A DNA stretch of 64,000 bases from Prevotella sp. (GTDB lineage Bacteria > Bacteroidota > Bacteroidia > Bacteroidales > Bacteroidaceae): positions 46,390-110,389 of the forward strand of contig JAILFH010000093.1 in assembly GCA_024697645.1 (NCBI GenBank), written 5' to 3'. Positions 34,938 to 44,665 of the stretch are shown here, piece by piece. Below the pieces are notes generated by a model, which was not told where the DNA came from, ran no database searches, and was given only the letters and a program-made list of their open reading frames with translations. Positions within the stretch are counted from its first letter, which is position 1. Each line of letters begins with the position of its first letter. The position numbers and the translations under genes were made by a program.

Positions 34938-36113
34938 TTACTTCCCGAGCAGTTCGGTAAGTTTCTCAATCAGGGCCTGGCCTCTACATTCCATATTCGA
35001 GGCAACGATGTTTCCATTGCTATCGAGGAGATAGACCGTCGGAACAGCCTTCACCTTGAACAAGTCGGCAACAGCCTGATCGCGGAAGTTTGGCCAGACG
35101 AGTTGTTCTTCCTTCACGGCCTTCCGCCAGGCGGCCTCATCCTTGTCGATAGAAATGCTTACTACCTCGAATCCCTTGTCCTTGAACTGCGCATAAGCCT
35201 TCTTCACGTTCGGCAGTTCCTTGCGGCAGGGTCCGCACCACGAAGCCCAGAAATCAAGCATGACGTATTTCTTGCCCTCAGCCAACTTTGCGAAGTCGTA
35301 CTCCGTTCCGTCGTCACCCGTGAGTTTGAACGCCTTCACCTGCTCTCCAGCCTGTCCGACAGGCCAGATTTCCTCCTTCATCTTCTTGCCATAGAAAGAG
35401 TTCTTCACGTCATCAGGCAACGAGTTGTAGTATTCGCCCTGCTCTTCGCTAAGGAAGTTGTAGTACTTGATCATGAGCAGCGGTCCCCAGAACGAGTCCT
35501 TGTTTGCATCCACCATACCCGTGATGGTTTTCTCCACCGTATCGAAGAAGTCCTTCTCTGCCTTCGCAAGAGCCTGAAACTCCTCCGACTGCTGGAACGC
35601 AGCCTTTTCAGGACCTTTCAGTGAATTGTATTTCTTGTAGGTATCAGCAAACTTCACTTGGTTTTGCTCATAGAGAATATTGAGTGAATCGTGCCGAGCG
35701 TCGAAGGCTGCCAGTTTATCAGTCAGCGGCGAACCCGTCACCTTCACGTCCCAACTGTAGACGGGAGTTCCCTGCGAGGGCTCACCAGCCTTCACCGTTC
35801 CCGTTACAGCCATTTCGGTGTTTTCAAGCATGAGGTAGCCACAGCCGTAACTGTCCTTCACTTTCAGCATAGCACAGATGGGCTCTTCGGCCACACCCTT
35901 GAATACAAATTCACCGTTTTCGACAGCAGCCTCAGCCAATGCGGAGTCGTTGTCGTGACTCATCGGCACCAAAGAAACTACTGTTCCATCGGCCAGCCCT
36001 TCTATCTGGCCATTAATCACATAGCCTTTCTGGCCGTTGGCGCAGGCGCTGAACACTGCCACGAGGCAGTAACTCAACAATCCTGCTTTCAAGAGAGATT
36101 TAATGATAGTCAT
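34938..36113 (-). CDS. TlpA-like thioredoxin-fold lipoprotein with DUF4369-type N-terminus
   Basis: This 391-residue lipoprotein has a lipobox ending at VFSAC (C24). The N-terminal half (about 30-125) is a DUF4369-type beta-sandwich (VINGQIEGLADGTVVSLV). A helical linker of about 100 residues follows. The C-terminal thioredoxin domain carries W292-C-G-P-C296 (DFWASWCGPCRKE) and a cis-proline AVPTVYLLD. It is expected to act as a thiol-disulphide reductase in the periplasm. It is the last gene in the direction of the SusC/SusD locus but separated by 470 bases of repeats from the PKD-like gene, so co-transcription is uncertain. Confidence 0.88.
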   Translation of the reverse strand: MTIIKSLLKAGLLSYCLVAVFSACANGQKGYVINGQIEGLADGTVVSLVPMSHDNDSALAEAAVENGEFVFKGVAEEPICAMLKVKDSYGCGYLMLENTEMAVTGTVKAGEPSQGTPVYSWDVKVTGSPLTDKLAAFDARHDSLNILYEQNQVKFADTYKKYNSLKGPEKAAFQQSEEFQALAKAEKDFFDTVEKTITGMVDANKDSFWGPLLMIKYYNFLSEEQGEYYNSLPDDVKNSFYGKKMKEEIWPVGQAGEQVKAFKLTGDDGTEYDFAKLAEGKKYVMLDFWASWCGPCRKELPNVKKAYAQFKDKGFEVVSISIDKDEAAWRKAVKEEQLVWPNFRDQAVADLFKVKAVPTVYLLDSNGNIVASNMECRGQALIEKLTELLGK

Positions 36114-36142
36114 ATTTTTTTAGTTCAAAAGTTCAAAAGTTA

Positions 36143-36276
36143 ATGCGCTTCGCGCGGGGCAAGGAGCAAGGGGCAAGAGATATGCCTTGACTGCTGACCT
36201 TTAACCACGGATGACACAGATTTTTTCTTAAGTTATAATAACACGGATTATCGTTCACCGATGTTAGGGCTTCGCC
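36143..36276. repeat. Dispersed composite repeat C, copy 1
   Basis: It begins ATGCGCTTCGCGCGGGGCAA, contains CACGGATGACACAGATT and CGGATTATCGTTCACCGATG, and ends GGGCTTCGCCC. It recurs at 48095-48236 and 54801-54931. GTTCAAAA words (36122-36143) come before it and copies of GTGCAAAGT and a partial repeat B (36341-36415) after it. No gene is seen in 36114-36583. Confidence 0.8.
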
Positions 36277-36340
36277 CAAGGCCCTTCGGGCAGTTCAAAG
36301 TGCAAAGTGCAAAGTTCAAAGTGCAAAGTGCTTCGCCTGC

Positions 36341-36415
36341 TGACTTGTTTAAAACAAAAGTACACAAGTTTTTAAGTTTCGAAAAGAGACATAAGTTCAA
36401 GTACATAAGTTTCAA
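36341..36415. repeat. Dispersed composite repeat B, partial copy 3
   Basis: It begins TGACTTGTTTAAAAC and continues through TACACAAGTTTTTAAG, GAAAAGAGACATAAGTTC. It matches the first third of the copies at 25539 and 48269. Confidence 0.75.
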
Positions 36416-36583
36416 AAAGCATCATAAGGTGGCTGCCTCGTATTCCCCTCCTCCGGGGAGGAGGGGTGGAGCGAAGCGGGGGGCGAAGCGCGAGGAGGGA
36501 GCGATGAGGGGAGCCTGCGACGGTGGAGGTAGCGATTAAATTTTCCAATTTCAATTTTCCATTCGAAAGTGTCTGCTCCGAAT

Positions 36584-38236
36584 TTACTCAGCATCGAGAC
36601 AAGTCATGTCGATAATCTTGCCCCATCCAGTCGTAATCGTAGGATTGTCGGGAGCACCGAACATCGGTCCCCACTGCGAGCGGATGACACCATTGTCGAC
36701 ATCCATCTCGCTCTGGAAGAGTTTGCCGTCCTTAGCGCCTTCGTTCCAGATGCCAATCCAGAGAATGACATTGCTCGTAGGCCAGCCTCCTCCTACAGAA
36801 CCGCCCATATAGACGCAGGTGATCTCTTCGCCCGCCTCGCAACTATAGACTACGTTGGATGTGGTCTGACCGGTTGTCGGAGAGAACGAGAATACGCCCT
36901 TCGGGGTAGCATAGTAGAATGCGCCACCAGCGGTGTTGGCAGCAAAGAGCGTAGCGTTCTGCAAGTCCTCGCAACCACTGAGGTCGATGATGGAGCGAGC
37001 CCCGTCGGCCGAGAGGTCGCCGTTGTCGATGACGTTGTAGAACTGATAGCGATAGAGATAGTAGACTCCGTCGATGACGGTGACGACATAGGTCTGATAA
37101 CTACCTCCCTGGAAGATGGCCTTGATGTCGCCCGGAACGTTGTTGGCATCGACATAGGCATCACCGACCGTCGACTTGAACCAACTCAGTTGTGTGGCCT
37201 GCGTGAAGTAGGGACGGAAGGCGCGGTGCTTCTTGTCGTAGAGCACCTGACAGGACGCGATTGCTCCCTCGACGGGACGCCACGTAGTGAGCGTAGCACG
37301 CATCAGGAACGGATAGGCCTCGTAGTCGCCTGCGATAGGCTCCGAGAACTTGATGTCATTGGGCTGATTGGCATAGAGCACGTGCATCTTGCCTTCGTTC
37401 AGCAGCGCCTCACAGTTGTTGGCGAAGAAACTGCCCTGAGGACTGAACTTGTCGGGCACGGTGTAGAACATGCTCTCCCATGTGTTCACCTGCACCAGTC
37501 CGTCGGTGTTCAGACGGTAGATATTCTCCGACGTGCAGACGAGATAACTGTCCTTCGAGGCTTTTCCCGAAGTGGAGCCCTTGATGAACTTGGGCTTGCC
37601 CGGCAGCAACTCGCCATTATGGGTGCTGCTATAGTACTTGTAGAAGCATTCGGGACCGCCGTAGATGAGCATCAGCGGGTCGGTGTAGATCTCAATGTCG
37701 GTGGCGCCATCGCGTTCGGTCAGCATATAGAGACCGCCCTGAACGCCCGATGACTCAACGACGATATAACTTCCAGCCACTTGCATATACTCAACGAGTC
37801 CGCTTGTCGGGTCTTTGGCCTGAACATAGAGGAAATAGGTTCCCGGGTCAAGCGTACAAACCCAGTTGATGTCCTTCTCAAAGTAAATGGTATCGGCAGG
37901 CGGATAGACCATATCATTGCCGACTTGCTCAGCACGATACTGATTGTAGTTGGTCTTCAGCGTGAACCAACGATACTGCAGACGGTCGGCATAGGCATAG
38001 TCGACTTTCAGATGAATATCGATGGTGTCGCCGGGAAGGATACGCGAATACTGATAGACATTGGGTGTGAGCAACGAGTCCACCTTGATCTTGATCTCGC
38101 TAACCTGGTCGTCGGGCAGATAGTCGTAGTTGCCATCGTCCTGCGAACATGAGGTCACGAAGAGAGACGCAAGCAGAAAGAGCAGCGCGAGCGCTCCTGT
38201 CGTCTTCATTTTCTTAAATATGCTTTTGGTAATCAT
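36584..38236 (-). CDS. PKD-like family lipoprotein of the SusC/SusD locus
   Basis: This 550-residue lipoprotein has its lipobox at LFVTSC (C30). The region after it (about 45-160) looks like tandem immunoglobulin/PKD-type beta-sandwiches (DSLLTPNVYQYSRILPGDTI, DTIYFEKDINWVCTLDPGTY). The larger C-terminal part (about 165-550) looks like a propeller-type fold with recurrent YLVCTSEN, YYATPKGVF blades. The order SusC, SusD, DUF4843, PKD-like is a recurring Bacteroidota arrangement, and such proteins are surface-exposed ligand binders or transporter accessories. The start could also be the ATG at 38209 (MKTTGALALL). It follows DUF4843 by 36 bases. Confidence 0.78.
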   Translation of the reverse strand: MITKSIFKKMKTTGALALLFLLASLFVTSCSQDDGNYDYLPDDQVSEIKIKVDSLLTPNVYQYSRILPGDTIDIHLKVDYAYADRLQYRWFTLKTNYNQYRAEQVGNDMVYPPADTIYFEKDINWVCTLDPGTYFLYVQAKDPTSGLVEYMQVAGSYIVVESSGVQGGLYMLTERDGATDIEIYTDPLMLIYGGPECFYKYYSSTHNGELLPGKPKFIKGSTSGKASKDSYLVCTSENIYRLNTDGLVQVNTWESMFYTVPDKFSPQGSFFANNCEALLNEGKMHVLYANQPNDIKFSEPIAGDYEAYPFLMRATLTTWRPVEGAIASCQVLYDKKHRAFRPYFTQATQLSWFKSTVGDAYVDANNVPGDIKAIFQGGSYQTYVVTVIDGVYYLYRYQFYNVIDNGDLSADGARSIIDLSGCEDLQNATLFAANTAGGAFYYATPKGVFSFSPTTGQTTSNVVYSCEAGEEITCVYMGGSVGGGWPTSNVILWIGIWNEGAKDGKLFQSEMDVDNGVIRSQWGPMFGAPDNPTITTGWGKIIDMTCLDAE

Positions 38237-38272
38237 AATTGTTACTTTTTTCTTTGTTACTTTGTCTCCTCA

Positions 38273-39013
38273 TTAGAAAGTCACCAGGTTACCATTCTCG
38301 TCGGTCAAGGGATTGCCCGGATGGGCAGCATTGTAGGCATCGAGCGCATTCTGGAAACGAATCTTCAGACTGTTGAGTTTCGCCCACGACATCGTTTCGG
38401 CCGAAAGTTCGCCATCGTCGCTACGCATGTTCAAGAGCATGAAACGATACTTCACATTGCTGTATGCACCGAAGAAGGACTCGAGTTCATCCCAGTTCTT
38501 GGGTTTGCTCAGAATGTCGTTCCAGATGAAGGAGATGTGGTTTTCCTCGTTGACGCCCACCTTGAAATCGGCGCTTTCGGCTACTTTCAGATAGAGTCTT
38601 ACGGTCTTGGTCTCGAGCGACGCATCGCGCTTCAGCACCACCGCGAACCGGCCTGAAGCCTGTCCGCTGGGGACGGTCACCGACTGAGGCACAACATACT
38701 GGCTTGTGGCTGCAGTTGTCTTCTCGGCGTCGACGGTAATGTTCACCGTGCGGTCGCGGTCGGCTACCTCTCCCATAATCTGAGCATCAACGTAGATGGT
38801 CTTCTCTATCGTGTCCTGAGGATAGGTGACGAAAGAAAAAGTCACCGAGTCGGTCCCTGCTGCCCAGGTCTTCTCTCCCACCAGGCGCACGCGGGGCTCA
38901 TCCTGATAGAAGAAGTCCTCATCGGTGCTGCAGCCAGTCAGGAGGAGCGAAAAGAGAGGAAAGAGGAGGGAGAACGCCCCTACTATCACCATATTATATT
39001 TCTTCGTATTCAT
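38273..39013 (-). CDS. DUF4843 domain lipoprotein
   Basis: This 246-residue lipoprotein has its lipobox at LLLTGC (C28). After an acidic stretch (STDEDFF) come two beta-sandwich-like halves, with AGTDSVTFSFVTYPQDT and VTVPSGQASGRFAVVLKRD marking the DUF4843-type pattern. It sits 40 bases after susD and 36 bases before the PKD-like gene. The family is known almost only from such loci, and its biochemical role is not established. Confidence 0.82.
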   Translation of the reverse strand: MNTKKYNMVIVGAFSLLFPLFSLLLTGCSTDEDFFYQDEPRVRLVGEKTWAAGTDSVTFSFVTYPQDTIEKTIYVDAQIMGEVADRDRTVNITVDAEKTTAATSQYVVPQSVTVPSGQASGRFAVVLKRDASLETKTVRLYLKVAESADFKVGVNEENHISFIWNDILSKPKNWDELESFFGAYSNVKYRFMLLNMRSDDGELSAETMSWAKLNSLKIRFQNALDAYNAAHPGNPLTDENGNLVTF

Positions 39014-39053
39014 AACTGTTACTTTTGTTAACTTGTTACTTTGTTAGATTCGT

Positions 39054-40505
39054 TTAGTTGGTGTAGCCACCAAATTCCTGATCAGTGCTCGGAATAGGCA
39101 ACACATAGACATTCTTGCTGCCACGAATGCTCGTACCCTTGATTTCGCTCAGGTTCAAGCGCTTGTAGTAGAGGAAGAGTTGTCCACACTCGCCAAGGAA
39201 TTCCTTCCGATACTCCTTGTAGATTTCCTGCTGAATCTGGTCGGCAGTGAGGTCTGCGGAGAGGGGGAAGAGATAGAGATTGCGGTTGTCGCGCACGAGA
39301 TTCAGAAGTTCAATGGCTCGCTTCGGGTTCGAAGTCTTCTGACACTCGGCTGCAATGTAGTAGGGCTCGGTCATTCTGATGACGGGGAACTTGCTGTTGT
39401 AGGTGCTGCCCTCGTTGTACCAGAACTTGGCCATATAGCGTTTCTCGCCGTCCTGCTCGAATCCCTTCAGATAGCGGTAGTCGGTTCCGTAGCCGGTGCT
39501 GAATTCGTAGATATCCTCAGCAGTAGCCTCCGACGGATTCAGCACGCTGGTTCCACCCTTGCTGGTGAAGTAGTAGTTGCCGATGTCTTCCCAGTCGTTG
39601 ATGATGATCTGGAAGAGGTGCTCCGAGGTAAAGGCGCAGTCGAGTTCATTGCGCTTCGACGACTGCATCACCGTATAGTGAACCCAGTTGTAGCCTGTGG
39701 AGAAACTATTCTCGTGATGATCAACCACGATGTTGGCATAGCGCAGAGCCTGCTGGGTGTCTCCCATCCAGAGATAGGCTCTGGCGGCTGCGGCTGCGGC
39801 TGCATAGTAGTTGAAACGGTTCGGGTAGAAATGATACCATCTTCCCTGACTAGTCGCGTCGTAGGCAACTGTGTCGGCCGACAGTTCCTCCATAGCCTCT
39901 GTAAGGTCCTTCACGACGAGTTGCATCGTCTCTCCTACTGGCAACTGTCCCACTACGTCAGTAGAATACTCCGTCACATAGGGAACACCGGGAGCGTTGT
40001 TGTTCATTGATGGCGCACAGGCAAAGAGGCGCATCAGTTCGAGATGCAGGAATCCTCTCAGGCCTAACGCCTCACCACGATACTGATGATAGTTGTTTTC
40101 AGTGAAAATGGTCTTGCTTGCCTTGTCGATATTGCGCAACAGAATGTTGCAGTTGGCAATGCCGTTGTAGCAAGCATCCCAAATCTCCTGAATGCTCTTC
40201 TCGGAAGTGGTATTGGCATAGTCGAATTCGTTGGCGTAGCGCCATGAACCATTCGGGTTGATGTCGTAACTGTGGGAGAGAACCTCCACGAAACCAATGC
40301 CCATGTTCAGACCATACATCTCCTTGGTAGTCAGCGCGGTATAGATACCTGTCAGTTGGTCAGCATAGCCTCCTTCGCGGCTGAAGTGGTCCTCTTCCTT
40401 TATCTGCGACTTCGGGTTGACGTCCAACCAGTCGTTGCAGGAAGTGAGGGTTACGCCTGCGAGGCAGACCAGACCAACAATGATTGCTTGATATATTGCT
40501 TTCAT
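39054..40505 (-). CDS. SusD/RagB-family surface lipoprotein
   Basis: This 483-residue lipoprotein has its lipobox at TLTSC (C23), followed by the family start NDWLDVNPKSQI. SusD proteins cap the SusC barrel on the cell surface and bind the ligand. Typical parts are the TPR-like helices (EIWDACYNGIANCNILL, RGEALGLRGFLHLELMRLF), RAYLWMGDTQQALRYANIVV and the C-terminal YKEYRKEFLGECGQLFLYYK. It is transcribed after susC across a 176-base gap that contains a REP-like element. Confidence 0.93.
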   Translation of the reverse strand: MKAIYQAIIVGLVCLAGVTLTSCNDWLDVNPKSQIKEEDHFSREGGYADQLTGIYTALTTKEMYGLNMGIGFVEVLSHSYDINPNGSWRYANEFDYANTTSEKSIQEIWDACYNGIANCNILLRNIDKASKTIFTENNYHQYRGEALGLRGFLHLELMRLFACAPSMNNNAPGVPYVTEYSTDVVGQLPVGETMQLVVKDLTEAMEELSADTVAYDATSQGRWYHFYPNRFNYYAAAAAAARAYLWMGDTQQALRYANIVVDHHENSFSTGYNWVHYTVMQSSKRNELDCAFTSEHLFQIIINDWEDIGNYYFTSKGGTSVLNPSEATAEDIYEFSTGYGTDYRYLKGFEQDGEKRYMAKFWYNEGSTYNSKFPVIRMTEPYYIAAECQKTSNPKRAIELLNLVRDNRNLYLFPLSADLTADQIQQEIYKEYRKEFLGECGQLFLYYKRLNLSEIKGTSIRGSKNVYVLPIPSTDQEFGGYTN

Positions 40506-40681
40506 ATTCCTTTTTCTTATTACGTTGTTATTTCTTTGTCACGTTGTAACTTGGTTTCATTGATAACTTGGTACTTTTGTTACTTTGTTACTTTGTTACC
40601 TTGTTTAAGCCCCTTCGGCTTACGCCGCTTCCCCTATGGGGAACGCTCAAACTTTGTTACCTTGTTACTTTGTTACCTTGT
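40506..40681. repeat. GTTACTTTG tandem words and REP-like element between susC and susD
   Basis: The gap consists of repeated GTTACTTTG/GTTACCTTG words flanking a REP-like element at 40609-40651 (GCCCCTTCGGC, TTACGCCGC, CCCC, GGGGAACGCTCAAA). Read on the minus strand the words are AAAGTAAC / CAAGGTAAC. The same words occur in the leaders of the DUF4843 and PKD-like genes (39018-39047, 38240-38270). Confidence 0.75.
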
Positions 40682-43600
40682 CTAGAACGTTAACTGTGCC
40701 GAGAGCGAGAACGTGCGGGCAAAGGGATAGTTCGTACCGCGCTCAGTCTTCACGCTCGAGATGACAAAGAGATCGTTGGTGTAGGCGCTCACTTTCAGGC
40801 GCTCAAGGAAAGAGTTCTTCACAAACTTACAGTTGCGGAAGTCGTAATAGACAGTCAGCGACGAGAGCGTGAACAGGTTGTAGTCCTGAACGAATCTCGA
40901 GGTCGGATAGGTTGTTGACTGGTCGGAAATGGCCTTGTAGAGAGCAACGTCGCCTGCTGCCTTCCAACGGTCGGTCATCACGCGGCGATCCACGTTGTAC
41001 TGCAGATCGGCATTCTCCACCTTGTCGACAAGTGTCTGGTTGTAGATCTGTCCACCCCAGCGATAGTTCATCGTGACGTTCCAGCCCCAGCCGTTGATCT
41101 CGCCGTTCACACCGAACAGGCCGTTCCATTTCGGCTGTGTGTCACCACAGACCACCTGATCGTTCATGTCGTATTCATAGGTGACGGTTCCGTCGCGCTT
41201 CACGAAGATTTCCTTACCCGTCTGCGGGTCGATGCCGAGCGAGGGAACTGCCCAGATGGCCGACATAGAGCAACCTTCGTAGTACTTCACCTGAGGAGCA
41301 GTGGTTTTGTTCTCAAGTGCCGCATCGTCCTGAGACTCATTCCAGGCTCGGAGCGAATTCGAAATCTTCTTCAGTTTGTTCTTGTTGTGGGAGGCCGAGG
41401 CAAACACGTTCACGTAGTTGCGTCCGCCGTCATACACGCGGTAGTTGAGGTAGAGTTCCAGACCCTTGTTCTCGGTCTCACCGAGATTGGCAACATAGGT
41501 GCCGAAACCCGTTGTATGTGGTACGGTGACATTGGTCACCATTCCTTTTGTGTTGGCAATATAATAGTCGAAACGACCGGTCAGGCGATTCCTGAAGAAA
41601 CCGAAGTCGATACCGAAGTTCGTATCATACTTCTCCTGCCACTTCAGCGTCTCGTTGGCCAGACGTGTAATATAGGAACCGATGCTGCCGTTGTAGGACA
41701 GATTGGTATAATATTGGAACGTAGGCATTGCATCATAAGATGAGAAACCCTGCGAACCCGTGTAGCCATAGGAAGCACGCAACTTCAGGCGATTCACCAC
41801 ATCGTTGTGTTTAAAGAATGCCTCGTTGTGGATATTCCAACCGGCACCTACCGACCAGAACGATCCCCAGCGATTGTCGCTACCTGCCTCGGAACTACCC
41901 ATCAGGCGATAGTTGGCATCGAAGAGATAGCGTTCGTCGTAGGAATAGTTCAGCGAGAGCAAACCACCACAGTTGCGCGAAATGCCTTCCGTTCCAGTAG
42001 GCTTCAACTCATTGGCATACTGCACGGCAAACTTCACATCGTCCATGAAGTCGTTGGGGAAGCCCTCGGCCAGCAATATCGTGTTGTTGTATTTATTATC
42101 GCTCATCGAAAGTTGACCGTTAATGAATACCAGATGCTTATCCATCTGCTTAGACCACTGCAGACCCAGGTCGGCCGAAATGTCGGTGTTCTTACCGTTC
42201 AACTGACTATAACTACCCTTACGGAATACATCGGTGGTCCGCAAGAAGTCGGTGTGGTTTGCGGGTTTGAAGGTGTCGCCAGTTGAGTGTTTATCGATGA
42301 TGCCGAAACGACCAGTCAGTTTCAGTTGTTCGTTGATGTACCACTCCAAATAGAAGTCGTTCGTGATGGTGGTATATCCCGTACGGTCGAACGTGTTCAG
42401 CGTCGTGTTATAGATGGGGTTGTAGAACGAACTACCATCGCTCAAATAACCGTAACTCTGCACCAAATCCCCGTTTTCGTCGTACAGACGGCTATAGGGA
42501 TTCATCCGGGCGTAGAGGTCGAAGGTTCCGTAGGGCGAGTTCTCGCTCTTGTTGTGGTCGATGGTCAGTTTGTTGCGGAACTGCAGGTTCCTCACTCTGT
42601 AGGACAGCGTGACTCCTCCGGAGAAGGTCTGACGGTCGCTGCCTTTCATCGCACCACCTATTTTATTATAGGAAAGGTTAACACCATATTGCATTGCTTT
42701 GTCGCCTCCTTCAAGATAGAGGGAGTGCTTGTGGCCAAATCCGTTTCTCACGGGCTGAGCCAACCAGTCGGTTTCCACACCGGCAAGCAGTTCGCGAAGG
42801 CGCTGCGTATAGTTTTGGTCAAGACTGATCTGAGTCACTGCGTTGTCGCTCGAATACATTCCTGCCAGACGCTCTACTTCCAGTTTCTCGGCAGCGTTGG
42901 TCAGATCGTAACTCGTGAGGTCGGGAACCTCCAGCGACATCGAACCCGTATAGGTCACGCGCATACGTCCGCTTTCGGGACGCTTCGTCTCAATGACAAT
43001 CACACCATTGGCGGCCTTCGAACCATAGATGGCCTTGGCCGTTGCGTCCTTCAGTGTGGTCACACTCTCCACCTGGTTCATGTCCAGATCAAGTATCTTC
43101 GTCAGTTCTGTCTCAAATCCGTCGAGGATGAATAGCGGCTGATTGGCACTCGAGGCATATTCGCCCTGCACGCTGGCAATCGTCGATGCACCGCGCATCT
43201 GGAAGTCGGGCAGTGCGTTCGGGTTTGAACCAGCGCCCAGATTCTCAATCTGCAAGAAGGAGGGATCGATGTTCTTCAGCGACTGCAGCACGTTGGCATT
43301 ACCCACTTTCTGCAGGTCTTCTCCCTTCACGGTCGTAACGGCTCCGGTATAGGTGTTGGCCTTACGTTCGAAGATACCCGTCACGACCACTTCGTCGATT
43401 GCCTTTGAGGAAGGTGTCATCTGTATGCGATACGAACTTTCATTACTCAAGTAGAACGTCTTTGACTGGAATCCAATGTAATTCACTTCCACCTGAGCCA
43501 CATCACTGGAAAGGGTCAACTTGAAATGTCCGTTCACGTCGGTGATGGCAGTGAAGGTCTCACGATTTCCCGTATTCCTCACATTTGTCACTGTCGCACC

Positions 43601-43966
43601 AATGAGTGGCTCACCCAGTTCGTCTACAACGATACCTGTGATGACGCGGCTACCTGCCTGAGGTTGTCTCTCTCGACTGATAGTCACCAGTTTTCCGTCC
43701 ACCTTATAGTTGAGCGGCTTGCCGACCAGCATCATCTGAAGGGCAGCCTCAAACGTGGCGTCGGCGACTTGTCCGGTGACATAGTAGTCTTCCACGTCCT
43801 CATAGGTGAACATGATTTTTTGCTTACTCACTTTCTCTAGTCGGCGCAAGGCTTTCTGCAGAGGCTCATTCTGACAACTGATTGTCACGTCGCCCCCCTG
43901 TGCGAGTGCCGGAAGCACCGTCAGGCAAAGCAACAATAACAACGTTGTCCATCGTCTTTTGTCCAT
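40682..43966 (-). CDS. SusC/RagA-family TonB-dependent transporter with STN signalling domain
   Basis: This 1094-residue outer-membrane transporter has a signal peptide (1-22, LPALAQ). An STN (secretin/TonB N-terminal) domain at about 27-95 (LQKALRRLEKVSKQKIMFTY) is followed by a carboxypeptidase-regulatory-like domain (about 108-195, GIVVDELGEPLIGATVTN). The plug begins near 205 (AIDEVVVTGIFERKANTYTG, with ALPDFQMRGASTI and AIYGSKAANGVIVIETK), and the barrel ends FSLSAQLTF. STN-bearing SusC proteins signal ligand binding to a FecR-type anti-sigma factor, and such a pair is divergent here. There is no TAnnTTTG promoter in its upstream gap, in keeping with control by the ECF sigma factor. The substrate is unknown. 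Confidence 0.93.
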   Translation of the reverse strand: MDKRRWTTLLLLLCLTVLPALAQGGDVTISCQNEPLQKALRRLEKVSKQKIMFTYEDVEDYYVTGQVADATFEAALQMMLVGKPLNYKVDGKLVTISRERQPQAGSRVITGIVVDELGEPLIGATVTNVRNTGNRETFTAITDVNGHFKLTLSSDVAQVEVNYIGFQSKTFYLSNESSYRIQMTPSSKAIDEVVVTGIFERKANTYTGAVTTVKGEDLQKVGNANVLQSLKNIDPSFLQIENLGAGSNPNALPDFQMRGASTIASVQGEYASSANQPLFILDGFETELTKILDLDMNQVESVTTLKDATAKAIYGSKAANGVIVIETKRPESGRMRVTYTGSMSLEVPDLTSYDLTNAAEKLEVERLAGMYSSDNAVTQISLDQNYTQRLRELLAGVETDWLAQPVRNGFGHKHSLYLEGGDKAMQYGVNLSYNKIGGAMKGSDRQTFSGGVTLSYRVRNLQFRNKLTIDHNKSENSPYGTFDLYARMNPYSRLYDENGDLVQSYGYLSDGSSFYNPIYNTTLNTFDRTGYTTITNDFYLEWYINEQLKLTGRFGIIDKHSTGDTFKPANHTDFLRTTDVFRKGSYSQLNGKNTDISADLGLQWSKQMDKHLVFINGQLSMSDNKYNNTILLAEGFPNDFMDDVKFAVQYANELKPTGTEGISRNCGGLLSLNYSYDERYLFDANYRLMGSSEAGSDNRWGSFWSVGAGWNIHNEAFFKHNDVVNRLKLRASYGYTGSQGFSSYDAMPTFQYYTNLSYNGSIGSYITRLANETLKWQEKYDTNFGIDFGFFRNRLTGRFDYYIANTKGMVTNVTVPHTTGFGTYVANLGETENKGLELYLNYRVYDGGRNYVNVFASASHNKNKLKKISNSLRAWNESQDDAALENKTTAPQVKYYEGCSMSAIWAVPSLGIDPQTGKEIFVKRDGTVTYEYDMNDQVVCGDTQPKWNGLFGVNGEINGWGWNVTMNYRWGGQIYNQTLVDKVENADLQYNVDRRVMTDRWKAAGDVALYKAISDQSTTYPTSRFVQDYNLFTLSSLTVYYDFRNCKFVKNSFLERLKVSAYTNDLFVISSVKTERGTNYPFARTFSLSAQLTF

Positions 43967-44055
43967 AAGCGTTGGTTTTATTGGTTAATATTAATATGTC
44001 TATTTCTCTTTTATTATTTCTTTTTAAAACGATTAAGTGTTATTTTCGGGTATGG

Positions 44056-44090
44056 TTTTGTCGAAAATTCATTATTTTTTCTTAATTTTG
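44056..44090 (+). promoter_or_regulatory. Bacteroidota promoter for the ECF sigma / FecR operon
   Basis: TTTTG at 44056-44060, 22 nt, then TAATTTTG at 44083-44090. It lies 65 bases before the ATG at 44156. Confidence 0.75.
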
Positions 44091-44155
44091 CTGCCAAATC
44101 GAAAAGTTCTACCAGTTTGCAACAACAATTTGCAACTGATAATAAGAGTAACCTA

Positions 44156-44665
44156 ATGTTCGACAGAGGCGACTTCGACCAATTGTTTCGGCTTTATTAT
44201 ACCGAACTCTATCTCTTTGCACGACGCTTCCTTTCGCGTGAAGCCGACTGCGAGGATATGGTCAGTGCGGCCTTTGAGGATGTCTGGCGCAATTTTGCTG
44301 CCATTGATCGTGAAGCCGCGCGTGCCTATCTCTATAAAAGCGTAAGAAACAAATGCATCGACCATCTTCGTCGAGATGCAACTCACCGACGCCACGCTCT
44401 CCTCTATGCACGTCTCTCCGAAGGTTATGATCATGCCGACCGGCTCGCTGAACTCCACGAGCGCGAACAGATTGTGAGCAGCATCCTTGACTCCCTTCCC
44501 GACTATACGCGCAAAATTTTCATCGCCTGCTATGTGGATCGCAAGTTGTATCGGGAAGTCGCTGAGGAAATGGGAATCTCTCCCAATACGGTGAAAAAAT
44601 ACATCTCGCAGGCTCTGGCTATCATCAGCGAAAAGCGACGAGGGCTGATTGAAAAAAAATCTTAA
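44156..44665 (+). CDS. ECF RNA polymerase sigma factor
   Basis: This 169-residue sigma-70-family protein has region 2 at about 5-75 (FDQLFRLYYTELYLFARRF, AEDMV-like CEDMVSAAFEDVW) and region 4 at about 105-155 (LPDYTRKIFIACYVDRKLY, then ISPNTVKKYISQAL), with no region 3. It would direct polymerase to its target genes when released by the FecR protein encoded next. The ATG at 44156 gives the usual ECF start; an in-frame TTG at 44117 would add 13 unconserved residues. It is divergent from susC, the likely target. The FecR gene starts 41 bases downstream. Confidence 0.92.
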   Translation: MFDRGDFDQLFRLYYTELYLFARRFLSREADCEDMVSAAFEDVWRNFAAIDREAARAYLYKSVRNKCIDHLRRDATHRRHALLYARLSEGYDHADRLAELHEREQIVSSILDSLPDYTRKIFIACYVDRKLYREVAEEMGISPNTVKKYISQALAIISEKRRGLIEKKS

